Positions 18,764-26,516 of a DNA stretch of 64,000 bases are shown one piece after another. This DNA is from Pseudomonas resinovorans NBRC 106553. GTDB taxonomy: Bacteria; Pseudomonadota; Gammaproteobacteria; Pseudomonadales; Pseudomonadaceae. The stretch is taken from assembly GCF_000412695.1 (NCBI RefSeq), contig NC_021499.1, forward strand, positions 558,001-622,000, read 5' to 3'. Under the pieces are notes generated by a model. The model was given only the letters and a program-made list of their open reading frames with translations, searched no databases and had not been told where the DNA came from. Each line of letters begins with the position of its first letter. The stretch's first letter is position 1. The position numbers and the translations under genes are program-made.

Positions 18764-18790
18764 TCTATAGGGCAATTTGCTCGGAGTCAA
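18764..18790 (-). promoter_or_regulatory. Possible sigma-70 promoter of the RTX gene
   Basis: On the minus strand TTGACT lies 15 bases before TATAGA (16 if ATAGAT is used). A start about 35 bases upstream of the GTG would follow. The spacing is slightly short. Confidence 0.4.
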
Positions 18791-18955
18791 AATGCCATCA
18801 TTCGCGCCCGCGCCATCGAATTGACGGCCTGAGGCTCGGGCGGTTCGTTGGGTGATGGGCGCATTGGTACTGGCTTTGAGTGGCGTTTCCTGGGCGTGCG
18901 CGCCGGTATTTCGGACCCGGAATTAATTCACATGAATGCTGTCGGTTTGCTGCTG

Positions 18956-19083
18956 GTGGGAGGTCTGGGGCGGGATGTCTTCACCGGTGGTAACGACACC
19001 TTACCGATACGGACAGTGCTGCGGAGTTCGCGATCCAGCTGACGGGTATCAGCACCCTGGCCATGAGGGACCTGATCGCCTGA
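18956..19083 (+). pseudogene. Decayed 3' end of an RTX-type gene
   Basis: One frame reads VGGLGRDVFTGGNDTLP, a clear RTX nonapeptide segment. Shifted by a base or two, the sequence continues DTDSAAEFAIQLTG and ISTLAMRDLIA then TGA at 19081-19083. The second part aligns with DADTAAEFEISLVGVTS in the intact RTX protein next door. The two pieces are in different frames and no proper upstream gene remains, so this is a relic. The 448-bp gap between the RTX gene and the BRO-N gene otherwise holds only a candidate promoter. Confidence 0.65.
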
Positions 19084-19170
19084 GTGCCGCCGTGACGTAG
19101 AGCCCGCGCTCGCTCGCCACGGATTTCAAACCGCTGGGGCAGTTGTGCTGCCCCAGCGCATAGGCTCGAT

Positions 19171-19629
19171 TCAGGGTGTTCTGCCCTCGAACAGCTCCGC
19201 CACATCCGTCATGCGTACCCAGATGCGGCCCTGCCATTCCATCAGGCTGTACTCCTTGCCCTGCCAGGCCACCCGGCGTTGGCGGGGTAGCTGCGGATTG
19301 GCCTCTGCGCGCAGGGCGGGCACCACTTCGCCGGTGAACCACTGGCGCAAGGCGCGGTGTTCCGGGTGGTAGAAGTTCACCTTGAGCAGTTCGCAGACGG
19401 CGCTTTCGCTGAGCAGCAGCGCCTGCTCCACCTCGCCCTGGTGGTTCTCCAGTTGCTCGAAGCGCCACTGGTCGCGGTCCAGCTTGCGGGTCAGGTGTTC
19501 ATCGATGCGGCGGTTGGTCAGTGGGCCGAGATCGTGGGCCACCACCCAGGCCTGGTCGTCGATCAGCAGGGCGCGCAAGGCGCGGTGATGTCGGTGGAAG
19601 ACGTTGGGTACGAAGTATTCGTGGGACAT
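19171..19629 (-). CDS. BRO-N domain (phage antirepressor-like) protein
   Basis: 152 residues. Two typical segments are visible: LLIDDQAWVVAHDLG near residue 20 and LKVNFYHPEHRALRQWFTGE near 84, which is the pattern of BRO/antirepressor N-terminal DNA-binding domains. No C-terminal KilA/ANT domain follows. The ATG at 19629 has GGAAGGAG seven bases upstream. No other phage gene is near, so it is a solitary or domesticated copy. Its 5' side carries an unusually structured leader (19658-19754), and its Shine-Dalgarno can be sequestered by GACTCC/GGAGTC pairing. Confidence 0.72.
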   Translation of the reverse strand: MSHEYFVPNVFHRHHRALRALLIDDQAWVVAHDLGPLTNRRIDEHLTRKLDRDQWRFEQLENHQGEVEQALLLSESAVCELLKVNFYHPEHRALRQWFTGEVVPALRAEANPQLPRQRRVAWQGKEYSLMEWQGRIWVRMTDVAELFEGRTP

Positions 19630-19634
19630 GTGCA

Positions 19635-19754
19635 GACTCCTTCCTGATATCGGGGGAGTCCGCCACCTGGGAGGGTGGCGGACCGTACGAGGTGTGGAAT
19701 ACCGGCTCGCAGACCAATACCGGTGGGCGAAAGCCCCCCTCGCACGGTCCGCCA
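19635..19754 (-). promoter_or_regulatory. Structured leader with mutually exclusive stems before the BRO-N gene
   Basis: In the minus-strand transcript, 19754-19738 pairs with 19692-19676 over 17 positions (one G-U). This stem encloses a GGGC/GCCC hairpin (19725-19736) and an ACCGG/CCGGT pairing. The segment 19683-19676 can instead pair downstream in a perfect 10-bp hairpin (19658-19667 with 19674-19683, six-base loop). Next to it GACTCC (19660-19655) can pair with GGAGTC (19640-19635), covering the Shine-Dalgarno. Competing stems next to a ribosome site suggest a switch, but the same inverted repeats could act as DNA or on the plus strand, where the small loop is a GAAA tetraloop. Confidence 0.6.
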
Positions 19755-20002
19755 TAGATGGCCAGAGTCATCGAATGAGACATCCATTCGCTGACGCTGC
19801 TTATGGCGGTGTTGCGAAGGTCTGCAAGTTGCGGGATTCCACTCCCGGCCGCAGGCAAGGCTGCGACGGAAGGGACGCTACCGACGGGGTTCGTAGGACG
19901 GCAATGCCGATGCTGGGTAGGAAGAGTCGGAAGATCCTTGGGCTCTGTCCACCTGGTGCGGCTGGGGTGGCTGGTGGTTCAGCGGAGCTCGCATCGGGGA
20001 AC

Positions 20003-20030
20003 AAAAAAGCCGTGCAGTGCACGGCTTTGA
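20003..20030 (-). terminator. Rho-independent terminator of the DUF1311 gene
   Basis: AAAGCCGTGCAGTGCACGGCTTT is a perfect hairpin, and on the minus strand it is followed by a run of six T. It lies 44 bases after the stop of the DUF1311 gene. Confidence 0.9.
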
Positions 20031-20073
20031 GTTTCACGCGTGCCATCGGCTGGATGGGGTAGCGTCAGGCGAA

Positions 20074-20472
20074 TCAGCGATCCTGGGGTCCAAGGCGGGC
20101 CAGTTCGTCGGCGCGCTGGGCGGTCTTTTCCAGGTAACAGGAGGCGCGGTTGAGGCTGTCGATGCTGCCGCCGGTGAGGCTGCCGACGAAGGCGCAATCG
20201 GCGTCGCGGTACTTGATCCAATGGCGCTGCACTGCCCGCAGCTGGGGTTGCCAGGCTTTCTGCGCCTGCATGGCGGCCTGGTACTCGCGGTTGAGGCGGG
20301 CGTCCTGGAGCTTGGTTTCGGCGGCAATGCAGTCGAGCATCTTGGCGGTCACGCCCTGGGAGGCGTCCATGCAGCTGCCGTAGGTGGCGCTGTAGGCCTC
20401 GTCGGCGGCGTTCGCGCCAAGGCTGAGGGAACAGAGTGCGGTGGCCAGCAGGAAGGGTTTGATGGTCTGCAT
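20074..20472 (-). CDS. DUF1311 / LprI-like periplasmic protein
   Basis: 132 residues with a signal peptide (PFLLATALCSLSLGANA, cleavage before ADEAYS). The mature domain has the DUF1311 pattern: four conserved cysteines (GSCMD, LDCIAAE, DADCAF, RASCYLE) and a helical WQPQLRAVQRHWIKYRD stretch. Relatives include the lysozyme-inhibitor LprI domain. It probably acts in the periplasm, but its ligand is unknown. The ATG at 20472 follows AAAGGA. The gene is monocistronic, ending at the terminator at 20003. Confidence 0.8.
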   Translation of the reverse strand: MQTIKPFLLATALCSLSLGANAADEAYSATYGSCMDASQGVTAKMLDCIAAETKLQDARLNREYQAAMQAQKAWQPQLRAVQRHWIKYRDADCAFVGSLTGGSIDSLNRASCYLEKTAQRADELARLGPQDR

Positions 20473-20573
20473 CGGATGTGTCCTTTCATGTGTGGATGCA
20501 CCAATCGCGTACCCAGCCCGCGAGCCGGGTACGCAGGCAGGATACCCGCTGTGGACACTTTTTCGACGGGCAA

Positions 20574-20601
20574 AGAAAAGGCCAGCACATTGTGCTGGCC
20601 T
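20574..20601 (-). terminator. Terminator downstream of the tRNA gene
   Basis: AGGCCAGCAC and GTGCTGGCCT pair around a three-base loop, and the minus strand continues TTTTCTTT. It ends the leftward tRNA transcript 17 bases after the CCA. Confidence 0.9.
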
Positions 20602-20617
20602 ATGTCTTTGATTTGCT

Positions 20618-20694
20618 TGGTGGGCCCACACGGACTCGAACCGTGGACCAAAGGATTATGAGTCCTCTGCTCTAACCGACTGAGCTATAGGCCC
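20618..20694 (-). tRNA. tRNA with CAU anticodon, probably tRNA-Ile2 (lysidine)
   Basis: A 77-base cloverleaf with CCA encoded. The acceptor stem is GGGCCTA/TGGGCCC, the anticodon loop CTCATAA (anticodon CAT) and the T arm CACGG-TTCGAGT-CCGTG. CAU anticodons belong to initiator Met, elongator Met or Ile2. The acceptor lacks the initiator's 1-72 mismatch. C4-G69 and C5-G68 are the pairs TilS uses to recognise tRNA-Ile2, so Ile2 reading AUA after lysidine modification is favoured. Elongator Met cannot be ruled out by eye. Confidence 0.85.
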
Positions 20695-20709
20695 CAGAAG
20701 GCCGGCGGA

Positions 20710-23700
20710 TTATACAGGCGCCTTTTGCTGGGTGCCAATTGCTGGTAGCGGGCTGAGGAACTTGCCGGCGAAGGTATCGGCCGGCAGGGCGGCGCTGACG
20801 ATAAAGCCTTGAATCTGTTCGCATCCTTCGGCGGCGAGGAAGTGTTCCTGGGCCTTGGTTTCGACGCCTTCGGCGATGACGGTGAGCTGCATGCTGCGGC
20901 CGAGGGCAATGATGGCGCGGCTGATGGCGGCGTCGTTGGGGTCGTCGGGCAGGCCGCGGACGAAGGACTTGTCGATCTTCAGCACGTCCAGCGGCAGGCG
21001 CTTGAGGTAACTGAGGGAGGAGTAGCCCGTGCCGAAGTCGTCGATGGCCAGTTGTACGCCCAGGGCCTTGAGGTTGTGCAGGACGCTCAGGGCTTCTTCG
21101 GCCTGGTTCATGATGAAGCTTTCGGTGATTTCCAACTGCAGGCGCTGGGGTTCCAGGCCGAGGCTCTGGATCAGCCGCTGCAGGCGCTCCACCAGCTGCG
21201 GTTGGCGCAACTGGGCGCCGGCCAGGTTGATCGAGAGCGGGCCGAAGGGGGCGTGGCCGTCCTGCCACTGGCGCATCTGCCTGCAGGCGTGTTCGAGCAC
21301 CCAGCCGCCGAGGGGAAGGATGAGGCCGCACTCTTCGGCCAGGGGAATGAAGCGTTCCGGCGGGATCTCGCCGAACTGCGGGTGATACCAGCGCACCAGA
21401 GCTTCTGCACCCACCAGGGTCTGGTGCTGCAGGCTGAGTTTGGGCTGGTAGCTCAACGACAGTTCGTTGCGTTCCAGCGCACGGCGCAGTTCGGTTTCCA
21501 GGGCCATGCGTTCGGTGGCCTGATGGGTCAGGTCGCGGGTGTAGAACTCGATGCGGTTGCGGCCGCGTGCCTTGGCCCGGTACATGGCGGCGTCGGCGTT
21601 CTTGACCAGGGTGGCGACGTCCAGGCCGTGTTCGGGGAACAGGCTGATGCCGATGCTCGCACTGGTGAAGAACTCGTGCTGACCCGCCGGCAGAGGCGCT
21701 TCGAAGCAGGCCAGCAGCTTGCTGGCCACGGCCTGGGCGTCGCCGGCGTTGTGCAGGCCGGGCAGCAGGATGATGAATTCGTCGCCGCCCAGGCGCGCCA
21801 CCGTGTCGATGTCGCGCAGTTGCTCGCGCAGGCGGTTGGCGATGCCCTTGAGCAGCAGGTCGCCGACCGGGTGTCCGAGGCTGTCGTTGATGTGCTTGAA
21901 GCGATCCAGGTCGATGAACAGGACGGCGCCGTGGTGGTTGTCGTTGGCGGCGTCGGCCAGGGCGAGCTGCAGGCGGCTCTCGAAGAGCAGGCGGTTGGGC
22001 AGGCCGGTGAGCGGATCGTGGTGGGCCTGGTAGTCCAGGCGGGCCTGGGCGTGCTTGAGCGGCGAGATGTCGGCGAACACGCCCACGTAGTGGGTGACCT
22101 GCTGGTGGCGGTCGCGCACGGCGCTGATGGTGAGCCATTCGGGGTAGGGCTCGCCGTTCTTGCGGCGGTTCCAGATCTCGCCCTGCCAGTGTCCTTCGCG
22201 TTCCAGCTGGTGCCACATGGCGGCGTAGAAGGCGCTGTCGTGTTGCCCTGATGCGAGCAGGCGCGGGGACTGGCCGAGGGCATCGGCTTCGCTGTAGCCG
22301 GTGATTTCGCTGAAGGCGCGGTTGACCGCGGTGATGCGCTGCTGGGTGTCGGTGATCATCACGCCTTCGGCGGTGCTTTCGAAGACGGTGGCGGCTTGCA
22401 GCAGTTTTTCCTGCATCTGCTGGCGCTCGGTGACGTCGCGGGCGATGGTCAGCATGCACGGCTCGCCGCCGATGGGGATCGGTTGCGCGGAGAGTTCGCA
22501 GAGGCGCTTCTGGCCGGATTTGGTGCGTATGGCTGCGGTGAAGTGGTGGAGGCTGCCCTGCTCGCGGATGCGCTGGATCATGTACTCGCGCTCGGCCGGG
22601 TCGGCCCACAGGCTGAGGTCCAGGGTGGAGCGTTCGGCAATCTCCGGTTGTGAGTAGCCGGTGATGCGGCTGAAGCCTTCGTTGGCTTCCAGTAGCAGGC
22701 CGTCGCTGATGCGGGTGATGAGCAGGCCGTCGGGGGAGGCGTGGAAGGCGCGGGCGAACTTCTCTTCGGACACCTGCAGCAGTTGCTGGGTCTCCTTGAC
22801 CTGGGTGATGTCGCGGACCACCACTACCAGGGCCGGTGTTTCGTCCAGGTCGATGCTCTGGGCGGAGATCAGGCCGACGAAGGTGTCGCCGTTGGCTCGG
22901 CGGAAGGGCATTTCCAGGTTGTGCAGCGTGCTGCCCTGCTGCAGGCGCTGGAGCAGCCTGGGGCCGATACCGGGGATGCCCCAGATGTCCAGGTCGGTGG
23001 CGGTGCGGCCCAGGGCGTCGGCGGCCTTGAGGCCGATCTGCTGCTCGAAGGTGTGGTTGACCGCCAGCAGGCTGCCGTCGGTGCGGCGGGCGATGACGAT
23101 GATGTCGGGGCAGTTGTGGAACACCGAGGCGAATTTCTGCTCGGACAGGCGCAGGGCGTGTTCGGTCTGCTTGGCCTCGGTGATGTCGATCATCAGGCCC
23201 CGCATCATCTGGGTTTCGCCATGGGGGATGAGGGTGATGATGTCGCGAACCCAGAGGACCCGACCGTCGGCGGCGATCATCCGGTAGTCGAGGCTGTGGT
23301 CGCGGCCGGCGAGGGTCTCGGTTTCGCAGTAGGCGTTCGCCCAGGCGGCGTCGTCGGGGTGCAGGGTGCGGCTCCAGAAGCCCGGTTCGAGCCAGTTGGC
23401 CAGGGGGTAGCCGAGCAGTCGTTCCGCATGGGGCGAGACGTAGGTGTAGCAGTACTCCTCCACGCGCATTTCCCAGGCGATGGCGTTGAGGCTTTCCACC
23501 AGTCCCCGGTAATGCTGCTCGCTGCCGCGCAGCTCTTCTTCTAGCGCGGCACGGCTGGCCATTTCGTTGCTGAGGCGGCGGTTGACGCGCAGGACCACGC
23601 TGAGCACGCCGATCATCAGCAGCAGCGCGGGCAGGCCGTAGAGCAGGATGCGGCGCCAGTCGGTGCGCTGGTAGAGGGCGCCGCCAACCCAGCGCTCCTG

Positions 23701-24459
23701 GATGGCCGCGGCCTCTTCGGGGGTGATTTCGGCGAAGACCTTGTCGAGGATTCCGGCGAGGATCGGGTGGTCCTTCGGCGTGGCCATGGCCAGTTGGTAG
23801 CGGTAGGGCGTTTCACCGCTGATGCTGATGCCGTCGAGTTTCAGCTGGCGCAGGCTCCAGACGCTGGAGGCGAGGTCGCCGACGAATGCGTCCACCTGGC
23901 CGGTGGCCAGGGCCTGGAGCGCGGCGGCCACGGAGGGGTAGGTCTGCAGGCTGAGGTCGGGGTGCTGGCGGCGCAGCAGCTCGTGGGGCGCATAGTCGGT
24001 GACCACGCCCACGCGCAGGCCGTAGAGGTCCTTGGTGTTCGAGGGCTTCGGGCCGTGGGAATGGGAGAGGATGACGATGGGAAAATCGAGGTAGGGGCGG
24101 GTGAACAGCAGGTACTGCTGGCGTTCCGGGGTGGACATGATCCCGGGCAGCAGGTCCAGGTCGCCATTGCGTGCTTGCCGTAGCACTTCGCTCCAGCTGC
24201 TGGGTTCGACGGGGGTGAGCTTCACGTCCAGGCGCTGGCGGATCAGTTCGATGTAGTCGGCGGCCAGGCCCTGATGGCGGCCTTGCCCATCACGGAATTC
24301 AAAGGGTGGCCAGGAGGCGTCCACGCCCAGGCGCAATTCGCCGTGATCGTCGAGCCAGGCCTGTTCTTCCGGGGTGAGCGAGACAGCGCCGGCCGGGAGG
24401 ATCCAGAGGGCCAGCGAGTACATCAGTAGGGCCCACGCTCGCGCCATCGGCGGCCTCAT
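20710..24459 (-). CDS. rmcA: Periplasmic-sensor PAS-GGDEF-EAL protein (RmcA-like)
   Basis: 1249 residues. The order is: signal peptide (1-25); a periplasmic family-3 solute-binding domain (about 36-255); one membrane helix (LLYGLPALLLMIGVLSVVL); four PAS domains (about 310-800); a GGDEF domain with ARLGGDEF; and an EAL domain with GAEALVRW and AEGVETKAQE. Both catalytic motifs are intact, so it could make and break cyclic di-GMP. Architecture, length and position beside rpoD match P. aeruginosa RmcA (PA0575), a redox-responsive c-di-GMP regulator of biofilm form. It is transcribed toward the tRNA gene. Confidence 0.92.
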   Translation of the reverse strand: MRPPMARAWALLMYSLALWILPAGAVSLTPEEQAWLDDHGELRLGVDASWPPFEFRDGQGRHQGLAADYIELIRQRLDVKLTPVEPSSWSEVLRQARNGDLDLLPGIMSTPERQQYLLFTRPYLDFPIVILSHSHGPKPSNTKDLYGLRVGVVTDYAPHELLRRQHPDLSLQTYPSVAAALQALATGQVDAFVGDLASSVWSLRQLKLDGISISGETPYRYQLAMATPKDHPILAGILDKVFAEITPEEAAAIQERWVGGALYQRTDWRRILLYGLPALLLMIGVLSVVLRVNRRLSNEMASRAALEEELRGSEQHYRGLVESLNAIAWEMRVEEYCYTYVSPHAERLLGYPLANWLEPGFWSRTLHPDDAAWANAYCETETLAGRDHSLDYRMIAADGRVLWVRDIITLIPHGETQMMRGLMIDITEAKQTEHALRLSEQKFASVFHNCPDIIVIARRTDGSLLAVNHTFEQQIGLKAADALGRTATDLDIWGIPGIGPRLLQRLQQGSTLHNLEMPFRRANGDTFVGLISAQSIDLDETPALVVVVRDITQVKETQQLLQVSEEKFARAFHASPDGLLITRISDGLLLEANEGFSRITGYSQPEIAERSTLDLSLWADPAEREYMIQRIREQGSLHHFTAAIRTKSGQKRLCELSAQPIPIGGEPCMLTIARDVTERQQMQEKLLQAATVFESTAEGVMITDTQQRITAVNRAFSEITGYSEADALGQSPRLLASGQHDSAFYAAMWHQLEREGHWQGEIWNRRKNGEPYPEWLTISAVRDRHQQVTHYVGVFADISPLKHAQARLDYQAHHDPLTGLPNRLLFESRLQLALADAANDNHHGAVLFIDLDRFKHINDSLGHPVGDLLLKGIANRLREQLRDIDTVARLGGDEFIILLPGLHNAGDAQAVASKLLACFEAPLPAGQHEFFTSASIGISLFPEHGLDVATLVKNADAAMYRAKARGRNRIEFYTRDLTHQATERMALETELRRALERNELSLSYQPKLSLQHQTLVGAEALVRWYHPQFGEIPPERFIPLAEECGLILPLGGWVLEHACRQMRQWQDGHAPFGPLSINLAGAQLRQPQLVERLQRLIQSLGLEPQRLQLEITESFIMNQAEEALSVLHNLKALGVQLAIDDFGTGYSSLSYLKRLPLDVLKIDKSFVRGLPDDPNDAAISRAIIALGRSMQLTVIAEGVETKAQEHFLAAEGCEQIQGFIVSAALPADTFAGKFLSPLPAIGTQQKAPV

Positions 24460-24541
24460 TCCTTGAAGGGATGTCAGACGGAGTGTAGACGTGGCCGCTT
24501 GCCATCCGAAAGGGGAAAGACGTGGTGGGGCGGTTGGGCGC

Positions 24542-24578
24542 GTAAAAAAGAAAACCCCCGGACTGGCCGGGGGTTCTC
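24542..24578 (-). terminator. Terminator of the rpsU-dnaG-rpoD operon
   Basis: AACCCCCGG and CCGGGGGTT pair around CCAG/CTGG, followed on the minus strand by TTTTCTTTTTTACG. It lies a few bases after the rpoD stop. Confidence 0.92.
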
Positions 24579-24585
24579 GTGTCGC

Positions 24586-26439
24586 TTACTCGTCGAGGAA
24601 GGAGCGCAGGTGCTCGCTTCGCGACGGGTGGCGCAGCTTGCGCAGCGCCTTGGCTTCGATCTGGCGGATCCGCTCACGGGTCACATCGAACTGTTTGCCG
24701 ACTTCCTCGAGGGTGTGGTCGGTATTCATGTCGATGCCGAAACGCATGCGCAGGACCTTGGCTTCACGGGCGGTGAGGCCGGCCAGTACTTCGCGGGTGG
24801 CTTCCTTGAGGCTTTCCACGGTGGCTACGTCGATCGGGGACTGCATGGTGCTGTCCTCGATGAAGTCGCCCAGGTGCGAGTCTTCGTCGTCGCCGATCGG
24901 AGTCTCCATGGAGATCGGTTCTTTGGCGATCTTCAGCACCTTGCGGATCTTGTCCTCAGGCATTTCCATACGCTCGCCAAGCTCTTCCGGAGTGGGCTCG
25001 CGGCCCATTTCCTGGAGCATCTGGCGGGAGATGCGGTTGAGCTTGTTGATGGTCTCGATCATGTGCACCGGAATACGGATGGTGCGTGCCTGGTCGGCGA
25101 TCGAGCGAGTGATCGCCTGACGGATCCACCAGGTGGCGTAGGTCGAGAACTTGTAGCCGCGACGGTATTCGAACTTGTCCACCGCCTTCATCAGGCCGAT
25201 GTTGCCTTCCTGGATCAGGTCGAGGAACTGCAGGCCACGGTTGGTGTACTTCTTGGCGATGGAGATCACGAGACGCAGGTTGGCCTCGACCATCTCTTTC
25301 TTCGCCCGGCGAGCCTTGGCTTCACCGATGGACATGCGGCGGTTGACGTCCTTGATCTCGTTGACAGTCAGTTCGACTTCCTGCTCGAGATCCACCAGCT
25401 TCTGCTGGTTGCGCTTGATGTCGTCCACCAGCTTGCCGATGGCTTCGGCGTACTTGGCCTTGCCCTTGGCCAGGCTGTCGGCCCAGTCGAGGTCGACTTC
25501 GTTGCCCGGGAACTGGCGCAGGAAATCGGCACGCGGCATCCGGGCGTCACGCACGCAGAGCTGCATGATGGCGCGTTCCTGGGCGCGGACGCGGTCCAGG
25601 GCGCTGCGGACTTTCTCCACGAGAGCGTCGAACTGCTTGGGCACCAGCTTGATCGGCATGAAGAGCTCGGCCAGGAGCTGAAGCTCCTCGGTGGCCTGCT
25701 TGCTGTCGCGACCGTGCTTCTTCAGGGCCTTCTTGGCCTTGTCGAGCTGGTCGGAGACCGCGGTGAAGCGGCGCAGGGCCTCTTCGGGGTCAGGGCCGCC
25801 GTCGCCTTCTTCCTCGGCGTCGTCGCTTTCGCCTTCCTCTTCTTCTTCCTCGTCCTTTTCCTTGGCCGCGGCGCTGTCGTCCTTCAGGCCGACAGGCTCG
25901 ACTTCCTCAGCCGGCAGGGTGCCGTCGTCGGGGTCGATGTAGCCGTTGAGCACGTCGGACAGGCGGCCACCTTCGGTGGTGACGCGCTGGTATTCGGCGA
26001 GAATGCCGTCGACGGTGCCGGGGAAGTGGGCGATCGCGCTCATTACCTCGCGGATGCCTTCCTCGATGCGTTTGGCGATTTCGATCTCGCCTTCGCGGGT
26101 CAGCAGTTCCACGGTACCCATTTCACGCATGTACATGCGCACGGGGTCGGTAGTGCGGCCGATATCGGTTTCCACTGCAGCCAGGGCGGCAGCGGCCTCT
26201 TCGGCAGCGGCTTCGTCGGTGTCGGCTTCGGCCAGCAACAGGGCGTCCGCATCCGGAGCACTCTCGAATACGTTGATCCCCATGTCGTTGATCATGCGGA
26301 TGATGTCTTCCACCTGTTCCGGATCGGAAATATCCTCCGGCAGGTGGTCGTTGACCTCCGCGTAAGTCAGGTATCCCTGCTCACGGCCACGGGCGATCAA
26401 CTCTTTGAGGCGAGACTGCTGTTGCGCTTTTCCGGACAT
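24586..26439 (-). CDS. rpoD: RNA polymerase primary sigma factor (sigma-70)
   Basis: 617 residues, the usual length for Pseudomonas RpoD. Region 1.1 is at the N-terminus, and an acidic non-conserved insert near 190-215 is rich in Glu and Asp. Region 2 contains [20 protein letters not shown], and the region 4.2 helix-turn-helix is [19 protein letters not shown]. It directs core RNA polymerase to housekeeping promoters. It is the last gene of the macromolecular synthesis operon after rpsU and dnaG, with a probable internal promoter in the dnaG-rpoD gap. Confidence 0.99.
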   Translation of the reverse strand: MSGKAQQQSRLKELIARGREQGYLTYAEVNDHLPEDISDPEQVEDIIRMINDMGINVFESAPDADALLLAEADTDEAAAEEAAAALAAVETDIGRTTDPVRMYMREMGTVELLTREGEIEIAKRIEEGIREVMSAIAHFPGTVDGILAEYQRVTTEGGRLSDVLNGYIDPDDGTLPAEEVEPVGLKDDSAAAKEKDEEEEEEGESDDAEEEGDGGPDPEEALRRFTAVSDQLDKAKKALKKHGRDSKQATEELQLLAELFMPIKLVPKQFDALVEKVRSALDRVRAQERAIMQLCVRDARMPRADFLRQFPGNEVDLDWADSLAKGKAKYAEAIGKLVDDIKRNQQKLVDLEQEVELTVNEIKDVNRRMSIGEAKARRAKKEMVEANLRLVISIAKKYTNRGLQFLDLIQEGNIGLMKAVDKFEYRRGYKFSTYATWWIRQAITRSIADQARTIRIPVHMIETINKLNRISRQMLQEMGREPTPEELGERMEMPEDKIRKVLKIAKEPISMETPIGDDEDSHLGDFIEDSTMQSPIDVATVESLKEATREVLAGLTAREAKVLRMRFGIDMNTDHTLEEVGKQFDVTRERIRQIEAKALRKLRHPSRSEHLRSFLDE

Positions 26440-26486
26440 AGCACCCTATCCACTTAAGGTCTTGGCGGGCTGAAAACAAGCCGAGG

Positions 26487-26516
26487 ATTATACCTGATCC
26501 GGGGCCTTACGCGCCA
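26487..26516 (-). promoter_or_regulatory. Probable internal promoter of rpoD
   Basis: On the minus strand TGGCGC lies 18 bases before a perfect TATAAT. It overlaps the last codons of dnaG and lies about 50 bases before the rpoD ATG. Separate rpoD promoters at this place are known in other gammaproteobacteria. Confidence 0.5.

Noticed and set aside
18848..19042. Intact small gene of 64 codons
   Set aside because: Only its RTX-like end is recognisable and the homologous sequence continues in another frame, so it is a relic.
24463..26457. 664-codon open frame antisense to rpoD
   Set aside because: Fully mirrored on a certain gene; composition is that of a codon-position shadow and no ribosome site is seen.
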